From contig CAMIVR010000013.1 in the NCBI GenBank assembly GCA_946402065.1, forward strand, positions 1-64,000: 64,000 bases of DNA, written 5' to 3'. This DNA is from an uncultured Brevibacillus sp. (GTDB lineage: Bacteria; Bacillota; Bacilli; Brevibacillales; Brevibacillaceae). Below, piece by piece: positions 1 through 9,836 of the stretch. Under the pieces are notes generated by a model. That model was given only the letters and a program-made list of their open reading frames with translations. It was not told where the DNA came from and did no database searches. The position numbers and the translations under genes are program-made. Positions within the stretch are counted from its first letter, which is position 1. Each line of letters starts with the position of its first letter.

Positions 1-1
1 T

Positions 2-55
2 GTTCCTGAACTCGCTGTCAAAGTGCGCAAAAAGCCAGGAATTTCAGGCGCCTAA
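2..55 (+). CDS. possible 3' end of an upstream gene
   Basis: An open frame enters from the left edge and ends at a TAA at 53-55, reading VPELAVKVRKKPGISGA. The length is too short to assign a family and chance is a real alternative. Nothing else in the first 150 bases looks coding, so this is the best candidate for whatever lies to the left. Confidence 0.3.
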   Translation, partial: VPELAVKVRKKPGISGA

Positions 56-165
56 TTTCGAACTTTACCATAACATCGGGATAACCGCCCTGGGCTTTTT
101 CATTCGTTAGTAGAAACGAAAGAAAACCTCCTTTCATAAGTATAGTGAAGGGGGAGGTCGTTGAA

Positions 166-447
166 ATGCTTGTAATTGGGGATATGCTCTCCTTTAAATA
201 CCAGGATGCACGCGGCAAAACATACGAGTACGTCGCTTACGTAGAACGGATACTGGAGGATAAACGATCATACAACGTCTACGTTCCCTCCATAAATAAA
301 TACTTTTTTGTCCCCTTTTCCATCGCGCAGCCTTTGACGGAAACGATGATAACGAAAGAGGATTTGATTGCCCTGGCAAATTTGGCGGTTGATACGAATG
401 ATCGTGTATGGTTTGATGAAATAATGAAACGACTTTCCCAGTTATAG
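166..447 (+). CDS. small conserved-type hypothetical protein
   Basis: Soluble 93-residue protein that I cannot assign to a family. I chose the ATG at 166 because a strong GGGGAGGT ribosome binding site at 151-158 sits 7 bases before it. An upstream in-frame GTG at 145 would leave that site inside the gene. The protein is rich in aromatic and acidic residues (KYFFVPFS, NDRVWFDEIMKRL), with no membrane segment or signal peptide. It stops 21 bases before the DUF92 gene and is probably co-transcribed with it. Confidence 0.65.
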   Translation: MLVIGDMLSFKYQDARGKTYEYVAYVERILEDKRSYNVYVPSINKYFFVPFSIAQPLTETMITKEDLIALANLAVDTNDRVWFDEIMKRLSQL

Positions 448-468
448 AGAACGGAGGATATTCGCCTC

Positions 469-1281
469 ATGCTGGATTGGGTAATCGGGTTACTCGGCAG
501 CCTGCTGGTTGCCGGAGCAGCTTACCGCAAGCGATCGCTGTCAGGATCGGGGGCGGGGGCTGCCGTTGTCGTAGGTACTGTCTTGTATGCGCTGGGAAAC
601 GCAGCATGGTTTGGGACGCTGCTCAGTTTCTTCATCACATCCAGCTTGTTAACCAAATGGAAGCAGCGGGCCAAGGCAATGGCTGAAGAGCACTACGAAA
701 AGACCGGACGGCGGGATGCAGGCCAAGTGCTGGCAAATGGCGGAATCGCTGTTCTACTGTGTATCGGTCATGCGTATGTCGAGCATGAACTGTGGTTTGT
801 CGCGTTTATTGGCGTCATGGCTGCTGTCACGGCAGATACATGGGCTACAGAGATAGGGGGCTTGAGCAGGTCGCGGCCTGTATCCATCCTGACAGGGAAA
901 CGAGTGTCACCAGGCACTTCAGGTGGGATTACGCTGCTTGGGCTCGCCGCTTCCTTAGCGGGAGGAGCGATGATCGGCGTTGCGGTGTTTCTCTTTTCCG
1001 GAATTGGCGCGAGCGAACCATACGCCAGGTTTACCACCTTGCTCGTGCTCGGGGTGCTTAGCGGCGGGGTCGGTGCATGGACCGACTCCCTGCTAGGCGC
1101 TTCCTGGCAAAACATGAACAAATGTCAAAGCTGCGGAAGGGAGGTGGAGGGGCGCCATCACTGCGATCAACCGACGATTTACGTTCGCGGAGTCCGTTTT
1201 CTCAACAATGACGCAGTCAACGCGATTAGTTCAGTAGCTGGTGGACTTTGCGCGATTTTGCTCTGGCATGCGTTGGTCTGA
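469..1281 (+). CDS. DUF92 family integral membrane protein
   Basis: 270-residue polytopic membrane protein of the DUF92/TIGR00297 family. It has about six hydrophobic segments. The family signature is visible in the centre, where TADTWATEIGGLSR (about residues 121-134) is followed by a Gly/Ser-rich stretch. A CQSCG...CD motif lies near residues 216-228, and a conserved tail reads LNNDAVNAISS. Plant and archaeal relatives have been linked to prenyl or phytyl alcohol phosphorylation, but the bacterial function is not established, so I give none. The ATG at 469 follows an ACGGAGGA site. The length is normal for the family. Confidence 0.85.
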   Translation: MLDWVIGLLGSLLVAGAAYRKRSLSGSGAGAAVVVGTVLYALGNAAWFGTLLSFFITSSLLTKWKQRAKAMAEEHYEKTGRRDAGQVLANGGIAVLLCIGHAYVEHELWFVAFIGVMAAVTADTWATEIGGLSRSRPVSILTGKRVSPGTSGGITLLGLAASLAGGAMIGVAVFLFSGIGASEPYARFTTLLVLGVLSGGVGAWTDSLLGASWQNMNKCQSCGREVEGRHHCDQPTIYVRGVRFLNNDAVNAISSVAGGLCAILLWHALV

Positions 1282-1451
1282 AAACGCTTTGCGTTTCCCG
1301 GGAAAGCGCATAAACCGCCTTTTCCCACGCTAAATCGACAGCATTTTCACAGGGCCGGACAATCGTTGTGACTCTCGCACCGTTTCAAATTTGGACAAGC
1401 TTCATACATAGGATTTTGCAAAATCCGCTCATGCGAAGGAGGCTTTTGACT

Positions 1452-2123
1452 ATGGAATATGTAAGAATAACGAGTATTGAAGATCCGCTTTTCGGCAAAA
1501 TGCATCAATTGATGCAAAACGTATTTCCAGCTGAAGAAGTATTGGAATACGATCTGTGGAAGGAACCGATTGCCGATCCGGGCATCCGCGTCTTTGCCGC
1601 AGTCCACGCAGGAGAAGTAGTCGGCGTTACGGAATACCGCTATTATGATGATCTCAATGTCGCGATGACTGATTTTACCATCATTGGCCAGCATGGGCTC
1701 AGCATCGGACAATTTATCAGCAAAATGCGCCTCGCCGATTTGAACGAAGTCGCTGCAGCCAGCGGGCGAAACATCCAGGGAATGTTTGCCGAAATCTACG
1801 ATCCGTATCGCGTAGCTGATCACGGCTTTGGCAAAATCAAGACGATGGACCCGTTTGTCCGCCGCGAGGTACTGTCACACCAAGGCTACAAGCGGCTTGA
1901 TCTGAATTACGTCCATCCTTCCTGGCAAAATGACGGCGAGCCTGTTTTTGGCCTGGACCTGTGTTTCCTGCCATTTGACGATAGCCAGCAAAGCATATCG
2001 GCAGATTTGGTCGTCACCTTTTTGACTCGCTACTATACCGTCCTGCCAAACAAACCGAAAGAGTGGCTGGACATGATTGAAGCATTGAAGGGACGTTCAA
2101 CGGTCGCCTTACTGGGACTGTAA
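1452..2123 (+). CDS. GNAT-family N-acetyltransferase
   Basis: 223-residue cytosolic protein with the GNAT layout. An N-terminal helix region (LMQNVFPAEEVLEYDLW) is followed by a strand-rich core (FAAVHAGEVVGVTEYRYYDD) and a C-terminal half with conserved aromatic residues. Acetyl-CoA would be the acyl donor; the acceptor cannot be read from sequence. The ATG at 1452 is preceded by GAAGGAGG at 1435-1442. A longer in-frame reading back to 1368 has no ribosome binding site. It stands alone, with about 100 bases before the next gene. Confidence 0.7.
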   Translation: MEYVRITSIEDPLFGKMHQLMQNVFPAEEVLEYDLWKEPIADPGIRVFAAVHAGEVVGVTEYRYYDDLNVAMTDFTIIGQHGLSIGQFISKMRLADLNEVAAASGRNIQGMFAEIYDPYRVADHGFGKIKTMDPFVRREVLSHQGYKRLDLNYVHPSWQNDGEPVFGLDLCFLPFDDSQQSISADLVVTFLTRYYTVLPNKPKEWLDMIEALKGRSTVALLGL

Positions 2124-2224
2124 GCGCGAGCACAATAAACTGCTTGGGCAAACACCTACCATGGCGAAATGCATACAGTGTAGAAGAGCAAGATGGATGA
2201 ATTTTGCCCAAGGAGTGGATGGTC

Positions 2225-3331
2225 ATGAGCAAAAACAATCGACACTTTTTCGCCGGAGGAAATACGGCGAGAGGGTTTCAGCATTTTTATCAGTCCGTAC
2301 AGCAGGGCTTGGACCGCGTGTTTGTCCTCACGGGAGGCCCGGGAACGGGAAAGTCGTACCTGATCCAATCCATCGGCGATGAAATGGCAGCCAGAGGCTA
2401 CCGCCTGGAGTGGATTCACTCGCCCTTGCACAAAAGCTCACTCGACGGTGTCCTCATCCCGGAACTGAACATCGGCATTCTGGACGGGGCAGCGCCGTAT
2501 CAAGTCGCGCCCATCGCCAACGGAATTATTGAAAGATTTTACCCCACCGAGCACGTCTGGCAGGTGGAGAAACTCATGCGCAACAAAGATAAGATCATCA
2601 GCTTAAACGCCAGCGTTGCCCAAGCGAAACAGCAAGCCTACGACACGTTTGCGCAAGCCTTGAGCATTCATGACGAGTGGGAAAAAATCTACATCGCCAA
2701 CATGAGCTACGAACAGGCCAATCGGGTCACGCAGGAAGTCATCGGCTTGTTTTTTGGCGAGAAGACCCAGCGCAAGACTGCCCGGATCAGCCACCGCTTC
2801 CTCGGGGCCGCGACCAGTGAAGGGGCCGTAGACTACATCCCGAATTTGACCGAATCGATTCAGAAACGCTATTTGATCAAAGGTCGGCCAGGGTCAGGCA
2901 AGTCAACCTTGCTGAAAAAGCTCGTTTCCGCTGCCGATCAAAAAGGCTTCGACGCAGAAGTGTACCATTGCGGATTTGATCCGAACAGTTTGGATATGGT
3001 GATTTTACCGGAGTTGAGTCTGGCGATATTTGACAGCACAGCGCCGCATGAATACTTCCCGGAACGAGAAAGCGATGAAATCATTGACATGTACGAGCGC
3101 ACGATCGTCCCCGGTACAGATGAAAAGTACGCCGCTGACCTGGCTGCGATCAAAGCGCGCTACTCGGCCAAGATGGCTGAAGCGACCGGATGCCTCGCCA
3201 GGGCAAAGATGTATCATGATGAACTGTTGGAGATGTACGGCGAGGTTATTGATCCCGCTGAAGTCGAGGCGATCAAGATCGGCATTCTGCGCGAAATCGA
3301 CGCGATCGGTCAGAAGCGATTCGCGCAGTAA
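2225..3331 (+). CDS. tandem P-loop ATPase-like protein (PRK06851 family)
   Basis: 368-residue cytosolic protein made of two homologous P-loop NTPase halves. The first has Walker A GGPGTGKS (about residues 37-44) and the second has GRPGSGKS (about 220-227). Each half repeats the same downstream block: SLDGVLIPELNIGILDG in the first and SLDMVILPELSLAIFDS in the second, then an alpha-helical stretch. The pattern matches the uncharacterised PRK06851 ATPase family. The substrate is unknown; the kinase-like fold suggests nucleotide or phosphoryl chemistry but nothing proves it. The ATG at 2225 is placed by AAGGAG at 2210-2215. It is probably transcribed alone. Confidence 0.75.
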   Translation: MSKNNRHFFAGGNTARGFQHFYQSVQQGLDRVFVLTGGPGTGKSYLIQSIGDEMAARGYRLEWIHSPLHKSSLDGVLIPELNIGILDGAAPYQVAPIANGIIERFYPTEHVWQVEKLMRNKDKIISLNASVAQAKQQAYDTFAQALSIHDEWEKIYIANMSYEQANRVTQEVIGLFFGEKTQRKTARISHRFLGAATSEGAVDYIPNLTESIQKRYLIKGRPGSGKSTLLKKLVSAADQKGFDAEVYHCGFDPNSLDMVILPELSLAIFDSTAPHEYFPERESDEIIDMYERTIVPGTDEKYAADLAAIKARYSAKMAEATGCLARAKMYHDELLEMYGEVIDPAEVEAIKIGILREIDAIGQKRFAQ

Positions 3332-3350
3332 AAGGAATCTGTATCGAAGA

Positions 3351-3380
3351 GAAGAGCACTCCTGCATTGGGGTGCTCTTC
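3351..3380 (+). terminator. hairpin terminator after the P-loop gene
   Basis: GAAGAGCACTCC pairs with GGGGTGCTCTTC (one G-U pair) around a short loop. It lies 20 bases after the stop codon. The T tract behind it is poor, so termination may be inefficient. Confidence 0.55.
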
Positions 3381-3384
3381 CGTG

Positions 3385-3870
3385 CTTATTTTCCATTTGC
3401 AACCATGGCTGCTGAGGAGGTGAGGGGGAATCGCCCAAAACGGGTTCCCGTTTTGGGCTGCCCGCAAGCGGTCAGATTAAGTTTCATGAAAAACGTCGAG
3501 ACGTTTTTCACTAGAGAACACTCCGCAAGTGACAGCGCCCCGAGGAAGTATCTCAAGGCCGACTCCGCCCAAAAAACGGAACCGCGCCCCAAAGCCACTC
3601 GCTTCGCGGCGGGAGCATCTCGAAGAAGTAGATGTGGCGCGAAAGACTCTACACTTTGAAAAGTATACGGTGGAACAAAATGGGAGGAATATGTGAGGTA
3701 AGCTCGAATATAGGTAAGGTCGAACCATGAAGTCGTGCGAAGTGTGAGGGGGCCTTGTCCGTGTGTTGCAAGCTGACACGCTATCTTTAGCTGGCCAGGG
3801 CTTCGCTTGAACGGTCTATTCTCGGAAGAATCGTGTTGGAAGAGCAGCTCGGGTTTACTTACAGAAAGGA
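3385..3870. repeat. gene-free, hairpin-rich intergenic element
   Basis: This 490-base stretch holds no convincing gene. It contains two perfect inverted repeats with 2-base spacers: GCCCAAAACGGG at 3433-3444 against 3447-3458, and GAAAAACGTC at 3488-3497 against 3500-3509. A longer GC-rich arm system follows at about 3590-3640 (GCCAC...GTGGCGCG enclosing CATCT...AGATG). Base composition differs from the neighbours and a GC-rich core is flanked by AT-richer tails. It looks like a dispersed non-coding element or a structured RNA. No second copy occurs in this window, so repetition is inferred. Confidence 0.4.
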
Positions 3871-3878
3871 GCAGGAAC

Positions 3879-4403
3879 ATGAATTTTACGATGAACGAAG
3901 CGGTTGAAGTTTTGGAGCGTACTCCGCAATCACTTGAGTATTTTTTATCCGGGTTATCTACTGGATGGTTGACGTGCAATGAAGGCGAAGGAACATGGAA
4001 CGTCACCGAAGTGATCGAGCACCTCATCGATGCCGAGAATACGAACTGGATACCGAGGCTGGAATTTCTTCTGCAGGAAGGGGAGAGCAAGCCATTCCCG
4101 CCATTTGATCGCTATGCTCACTTGAATGGCAAGTCGGAAAAAACAATTGAGCAAAAGCTGCTTGAATTCAAAGCGCTTCGAACCCAAAACATAGCCAAAC
4201 TCAAAGAACTGATTGACCCTGGAGTACACCTGGAATTGACGGGTTTGCACCCCGCATTTGGAGTCGTGAAGGCAAGAGAATTGATTTCTACTTGGGCTGT
4301 TCATGATTTAACGCATATTGCTCAAATCGTGCGGGTAATGGCCAAGCGGTACAGGGCTGACGTCGGTCCCTGGACAGAATATTTAGGTATATTAAAACGA
4401 TAA
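3879..4403 (+). CDS. DinB-like four-helix metalloprotein
   Basis: 174-residue cytosolic protein of the DinB/YfiT superfamily. The metal-binding histidine pattern is visible: one His in VIEHLIDAE near residue 47, and an HDLTHIAQ pair near residues 140-144. Relatives include thiol-dependent transferases (bacillithiol or mycothiol S-transferases), which is a possible role here, but no substrate can be named. The ATG at 3879 follows AAAGGAG. Longer in-frame starts back to 3807 lack a ribosome binding site. Confidence 0.8.
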   Translation: MNFTMNEAVEVLERTPQSLEYFLSGLSTGWLTCNEGEGTWNVTEVIEHLIDAENTNWIPRLEFLLQEGESKPFPPFDRYAHLNGKSEKTIEQKLLEFKALRTQNIAKLKELIDPGVHLELTGLHPAFGVVKARELISTWAVHDLTHIAQIVRVMAKRYRADVGPWTEYLGILKR

Positions 4404-4473
4404 AAGATATCAAGTCAGATCACCCGTACCATATGTCTATCTTTTCCATATCTCTTTTTGAGGAGGAAAAACA

Positions 4474-5685
4474 GTGAAACATCCATCAGAGCAGGATTTC
4501 GCGCTATCCGTGGACGAACAGCAGCTGCTTGCGCTGCTGCAGGGGATGATCCGGATCAATTCGGTCAACCCGTACCTCGACCCGGAGGGCAACGGCGAAA
4601 GAGAGCTGGCAGGCTATATCGGCAGTGTGCTTGAGGGGATGGGGCTCGAGGTGAGCTACCAGGAACTGACGGACAAAGCCGTCAACGTCATTGGCATCCT
4701 CAGAGGCTCTGGAAACGGCCAATCGCTGCTGCTCAACGGTCACATGGACACGGTGAGCAGCAGGAACATGTCAATCGAACCGCTTCAGCCTACGTTTGCG
4801 GACGGCAAAGTGTACGGACGAGGCAGCTGTGACATGAAGGGCAGTCTGGCGGCGATGATCGCGGCTGTACAGGCGATCCAACAGGCGGGCGTTGCATTGG
4901 ACGGAGACGTCATCCTGACTTTTGTCGCCGATGAAGAGTACAAGAGCATTGGCACCGAGCATTTGGTCAAAACGCTCAAGGCAGATGCAGCAATCGTCTG
5001 CGAACCGTCTGATTTGGATATGGTCGTGACCCATAAAGGCTTTGCCTGGGTGAAAGTGGAGCTGTTTGGAAAGGAAGCGAACGGCAGCCGTCCGCATGAG
5101 GGCGTCGACGCCATTGTCAAAGCGGGCAAATTCCTCGTGGAGCTGGAGCGATTGTCCGCTCGGTTGCGCGAAAAGCAGCACCCGATCCTGGGATCTCCAT
5201 CCGTTCACGCATCACTGATCAGCGGGGGCACGGAATTGTCTACGTATCCGGACTACTGCGCGGTCGAGATCGAGCGAAGAACCATCCCCGGAGAAACCGT
5301 TGCCGATGTCGAGCGGGAAATGCAGGAGATGCTCGGCAAGCTCGCCAGCGAAGACGAGCAGTTTCGGGCAGAGTACGAGATCTTTTTTGTGCGCGAGCCG
5401 TATGAGATTGATCCAGGCGAACCGATTGCTCAGGCACTGCGTGAGGCATACGTTCAGCGCTTCCAGACTGCACCCAGGATTTCCGGGTTCTCCGGCTGGG
5501 CTGACTCAGCGCTGATTCACGGTGCTGGCATACCGACTGTTATTTTCGGACCGCATGGAGCCGGACTGCACGGTGCAGTCGAGTATGTGGAGTGGTCGAG
5601 CCTCGTCCAGATGACCCATGTGCTTGCAAATACGATCGTCCGCTTCTGTAAAAGCAATGAAAACCAAAATGCAGGTGCGATGTAG
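4474..5685 (+). CDS. M20 family deacylase (ArgE/DapE type)
   Basis: 403-residue cytosolic zinc amidohydrolase of the ArgE/DapE group. Visible motifs are GHMDTVSS (first metal His and its Asp), YGRGSCDMKGSLAAM (bridging Asp), ADEEYKSIGTEHL (catalytic Glu pair), CEPSDLDMVVTHKG, and a late FGPHGAGLHGAVEYV with the last His ligand. Such enzymes remove acyl groups from N-acyl amino acids or short dipeptides; the substrate is not determined. The GTG start at 4474 is fixed by GAGGAGG at 4460-4466. A second M20 paralogue lies at 14129. Confidence 0.85.
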   Translation: MKHPSEQDFALSVDEQQLLALLQGMIRINSVNPYLDPEGNGERELAGYIGSVLEGMGLEVSYQELTDKAVNVIGILRGSGNGQSLLLNGHMDTVSSRNMSIEPLQPTFADGKVYGRGSCDMKGSLAAMIAAVQAIQQAGVALDGDVILTFVADEEYKSIGTEHLVKTLKADAAIVCEPSDLDMVVTHKGFAWVKVELFGKEANGSRPHEGVDAIVKAGKFLVELERLSARLREKQHPILGSPSVHASLISGGTELSTYPDYCAVEIERRTIPGETVADVEREMQEMLGKLASEDEQFRAEYEIFFVREPYEIDPGEPIAQALREAYVQRFQTAPRISGFSGWADSALIHGAGIPTVIFGPHGAGLHGAVEYVEWSSLVQMTHVLANTIVRFCKSNENQNAGAM

Positions 5686-5704
5686 GCGTTCCACGGGCAA
5701 GAAA

Positions 5705-5737
5705 AAAAGGTTTAGGAGGTCAATTCCTAAACCTTTT
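5705..5737. terminator. bidirectional terminator
   Basis: AAAAGGTTTAGGA pairs perfectly with TCCTAAACCTTTT around a 7-base loop. It lies between the M20 gene on the plus strand and the converging cell-wall hydrolase gene, and serves both directions. Confidence 0.85.
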
Positions 5738-5827
5738 GGCTTTCCATGCCGGAGAATATGCCTCGACCTTCTCCGGCATGGATCCCGCCGCCGACATGTT
5801 GTTCGTTTGCGATCGCCATTCCAGCCG

Positions 5828-6709
5828 TTACTGTATGTACCGTTTCACTCCGTAAAATGGATACAGCTTATTCATGTACTCGACTTTCTCGATATCGACA
5901 TCATTTCCGTTGGCGTGTGCCATCAGCCCGTTCCCCAGGTAAATGCCTACGTGAGACACATGGCCTTTGCGGAGGGAGTCATAGAAGAGCAAATCGCCCG
6001 GCTTGGCTTGTGCGTACTCAACCTTTTCGCCTTGGCGGAATTGGTCCTCAGACGTCCGCGGCAGCGTTACGCCCAGCTGTTTATAGACGTAGGCTGTAAA
6101 GCCGCTGCAATCGAATCCGTCGGGAGTGGTTCCACCCAGCACATAGCGGGTTTTGAGCAGCGGTTGAATCAGTTCCATCCATTTTCCCGCGTCGACGGAC
6201 ACCTGATCGAGCGAGATTCCGTCCGCTACAGGAGCAAGGAAGTTGGTCGAAACAAACGCTTCTTTATTTTCAAACGTGATTTTCGTCCACTCCGGTTGGC
6301 TTTCCTCGACCGTTACCACCGTTCCATAAGGAAGCTTGCCGATGATTTGGCTGTCGAGACTGGGGAACTCGCGCACGTTTAAAATATCGCCGATAACCCG
6401 TGCCTGCTTGCCAAGTCCATCTTGCTGTTTCGCCGGTTGCTTTACATCCGGATCTGCCGGTGGAATGTCCGGTTGGCCCTCTGAAACTGTACCGTCTCGA
6501 CCGTCATCGATCTGCAGCACCTGTCCGATGGATAGCTTGTCTGACGTCAATTGATTGTACGACATCAAATCATTCGGGGTAGTCTGAAACTGGCGGGAAA
6601 TTTTTGACAGCGTATCGCCTTGGGCGACGATATAGGTGGAGGCAGAAACGGACGCTGCGGGCAGCATCAACACGGCTAGGATAGATGCGCAAGTAAACGT
6701 TTTTTTCAC
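5828..6709 (-). CDS. secreted LysM-SH3-NlpC/P60 cell-wall endopeptidase
   Basis: 293-residue exported peptidoglycan hydrolase. It starts with a signal peptide (KKTFTCASILAVLMLPAA) and a cleavage region near ASVSAS. A LysM domain (YIVAQGDTLSKISRQF, about 25-68), a Pro/Asp linker, a bacterial SH3 domain (LNVREFPSLDSQIIGKLPYG) and a C-terminal NlpC/P60 domain follow. The catalytic Cys is in DGFDCSGF, the His in SHVGIYLGN and the third polar residue in AHANGND. The enzyme would cut the D-Glu-diamino acid bond in stem peptides. I prefer the GTG at 6709 because AAAGGGTGAT precedes it and the signal peptide then begins normally; an ATG at 6745 adds 12 charged residues. Confidence 0.9.
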   Translation of the reverse strand: MKKTFTCASILAVLMLPAASVSASTYIVAQGDTLSKISRQFQTTPNDLMSYNQLTSDKLSIGQVLQIDDGRDGTVSEGQPDIPPADPDVKQPAKQQDGLGKQARVIGDILNVREFPSLDSQIIGKLPYGTVVTVEESQPEWTKITFENKEAFVSTNFLAPVADGISLDQVSVDAGKWMELIQPLLKTRYVLGGTTPDGFDCSGFTAYVYKQLGVTLPRTSEDQFRQGEKVEYAQAKPGDLLFYDSLRKGHVSHVGIYLGNGLMAHANGNDVDIEKVEYMNKLYPFYGVKRYIQ

Positions 6710-6897
6710 CCGTATAATCACCCTTTCTCTGTATTTTTGCTCCAATATGAAAATTTTACCGCATTCCTTGACAAGAATCTATGAAATCTTTGAAAATAGG
6801 ACATTCTTCATAGTTTTTCGTACTGATTTTGCGAGAGTTGGTTAATTGCTATCAGACGCGCTATGAGGTAATATTTTCCTTATCTGAGGGTGATCAT

Positions 6898-8196
<1,299 letters not shown>

Positions 8197-8211
<15 letters not shown>

Positions 8212-8248
8212 TCGTATGTTGCACCAATGCAGCATCGGTTGATTTTTT
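8197..8248 (+). terminator. terminator overlapping the regulator stop codon
   Basis: AAAATCAACCGATG, running through the stop codon, pairs with CATCGGTTGATTTT and is followed by a T run. The 19-base loop contains an ATGTTGCA/TGCAGCAT near-palindrome (8216-8235), so the same bases could also be a protein-binding site. Confidence 0.75.
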
Positions 8249-8255
8249 GCAACAT
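8216..8255. promoter_or_regulatory. candidate upstream activator sites
   Basis: Three related half-sites occur: ATGTTGCA (8216-8223), TGCAGCAT (8228-8235) and TGCAACAT (8248-8255). The first and third are exact reverse complements. They lie 65-105 bases before the -24 element, a normal distance for a sigma-54 activator. The first two also fall in the terminator loop, which weakens the case. Confidence 0.4.
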
Positions 8256-8319
8256 ATGTCATCGCTTGGGTTCGTTGACGCTTCCTTTCTTTCTCTGTTT
8301 AATTCTGAATTTTCCGACC

Positions 8320-8334
8320 TGGCATTCTTCTTGC
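8320..8334 (+). promoter_or_regulatory. sigma-54 (-24/-12) promoter
   Basis: TGGCATTCTTCTTGC has the invariant GG at 8321-8322 and GC at 8333-8334 with exactly 10 bases between, matching the TGGCAC-N5-TTGC rule. Transcription would start near 8346, about 40 bases before the dehydrogenase ATG. It lies just behind a gene for a sigma-54 activator, which strongly supports it. Confidence 0.8.
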
Positions 8335-8386
8335 TTCTCTTATATGCAGATTGGGCAGACGAAAAGGGCGAAGCGGGGGAGGAAGG

Positions 8387-9466
8387 ATGAAACACTACAG
8401 CGTATCCGTTATTGCGGGAGACGGAATCGGACCAGAAGTTATGGCAGAAGGACTGCACGTCCTGAAAACCGTGGAACAGATTCACGGAGGCATCCGGTTT
8501 GAGACAGATGCGTTTGATTGGAACTGTGACTATTACTTGCGGCATGGACAGATGATGCCGGACAATGGACTGGACATTTTGCGGGCGTATGATGTGATTT
8601 TGCTCGGGGCGATCGGGGCGCCGGCAGTTCCCGATCACATTTCTGTATGGGAGTTGATTCTGCCCATTCGCCGGGCGTTTCAGCAGTATGTCAACCTGCG
8701 CCCGGCCAAGCTGCTGCGTGGATTGCAAAGTCCGCTGCGCTACAAGGAGCATGCTGATCTCGATTTTGTCATCGTGCGGGAGAATACGGAGGGCGAATAC
8801 TCCAATATGGGCGGACGTCTGCACACGGGCACACCGTATGAGCTGGCGGTCCAGAACAACGTGTTCACCCGGTTTGGCATTGAGCGTGTCGTCCGGTATG
8901 CGATGAATCTGGCCGAGGCGACGAAGCGGAAAAAGGTGACAGCAGCGACGAAGTCCAATGGCATTAATTTTTCCATGCCGTTCTGGGACGAAGTATTCAA
9001 AGAGGTGAGCAAGGAATTTCCGACGCTGCAGACACAGCTGTACCATATCGACGCGCTTGCCGCTTATTTTATCAGCAAGCCGGAGAGCTTTGACATCGTG
9101 GTTGCCAGCAACCTGTTCGGTGACATCTTGACTGACCTGGGGGCGGCGATCGTCGGCGGACTCGGGCTTGCGCCGTCAGGGAATATCAATCCTGAGCGGG
9201 AATACCCGTCGATGTTTGAGCCGATACACGGTTCTGCACCCGATATCGCCGGTACGAGGACAGCGAATCCGATCGCGCAGATCTGGAGCATCAGCATGAT
9301 GCTCGACCACCTCGATTACCGCGAGCTGGGCAAGCTCGTACTCGACAGTATCGAAGAGGTGCTGGTCGAAGGACACGTGCGAACCCCGGACATCGGGGGA
9401 GCGGCTACCACGGAACAGATGGGTCAAGCGATCCGCGACAAAATGGTGAGCTTGGCAAAGAACTGA
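8387..9466 (+). CDS. tartrate/D-malate-type decarboxylating dehydrogenase
   Basis: 359-residue NAD-dependent beta-hydroxyacid oxidative decarboxylase of the isocitrate/isopropylmalate dehydrogenase superfamily, closest in pattern to tartrate dehydrogenase/D-malate dehydrogenase (TtuC/DmlA/YcsA group). Visible are IAGDGIGPEVMAEG at the N-terminus, VRENTEGEYSNMGGR, the metal-binding NLFGDILTDLGAA, and EPIHGSAPDIAGT in the nucleotide site. Substrates of this group vary (tartrate, malate, isopropylmalate, 3,3-dimethylmalate), so the exact one is open. Start ATG 8387 has GGGGAGGAAGG in front. Expression is probably driven by the sigma-54 promoter at 8320. Confidence 0.88.
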   Translation: MKHYSVSVIAGDGIGPEVMAEGLHVLKTVEQIHGGIRFETDAFDWNCDYYLRHGQMMPDNGLDILRAYDVILLGAIGAPAVPDHISVWELILPIRRAFQQYVNLRPAKLLRGLQSPLRYKEHADLDFVIVRENTEGEYSNMGGRLHTGTPYELAVQNNVFTRFGIERVVRYAMNLAEATKRKKVTAATKSNGINFSMPFWDEVFKEVSKEFPTLQTQLYHIDALAAYFISKPESFDIVVASNLFGDILTDLGAAIVGGLGLAPSGNINPEREYPSMFEPIHGSAPDIAGTRTANPIAQIWSISMMLDHLDYRELGKLVLDSIEEVLVEGHVRTPDIGGAATTEQMGQAIRDKMVSLAKN

Positions 9467-9510
9467 CGAGGCTTTTAAGCGTGTGTGGAACGTACGTTTA
9501 TCGGTCTCCA

Positions 9511-9817
9511 TGCCTGCTGTCCGCAAAGGAGCTGCACTTATTTTGACAAAAGCACTTGCCATTGAGCTGGCTCCCTTTACAATGAGAATGAACGCGAATA
9601 ATCCTGGACCAGCCGAAACGCCGATGCTCTCCAGATAAATGACAGGAGATCAAGCCGACAAAAGAGATATGATCAGCAGTGTGCCGCTGGGGACGTTCAT
9701 TTCTCCTGAAGAGATTGCCAGCCGCCCTCTATTTGTGCAATGACATGGCTAGAATGGTAACAGGCATTGGTGCTGCTTGCTGATGGCGGGGGAAGGGTTT
9801 GCGATCAGCGAAAGACG
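9511..9817 (+). pseudogene. decayed C-terminal half of an SDR oxidoreductase
   Basis: The plus strand encodes SDR family sequence in pieces. KGAALILTKALAIELAP matches the region after the catalytic Tyr-x3-Lys; PGPAETPMLSR is then hit by an in-frame TAA at 9635-9637. SVPLGTFISPEEIA continues in the same frame, then LCNDMARMVTGIGA lies in another frame, and LLADGGG in a third. The first half with the NAD-binding Gly-rich motif is missing. So this is a truncated gene with at least one stop and two frameshifts. It sits between the dehydrogenase and ECF genes and overlaps nothing functional. Confidence 0.75.
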
Positions 9818-9836
9818 ACTCACGGGAGGGGAAAGC

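Noticed and set aside
3030-3659. 209-residue plus-strand frame across the end of the P-loop gene
   Set aside because: Out of frame with a supported gene and then crosses the hairpin element. Ser/Arg-rich and without a start signal.
5618-6382. 254-residue plus-strand frame across the M20 end and the NlpC gene
   Set aside because: It runs through the shared terminator and lies opposite a secreted hydrolase with a complete domain set.
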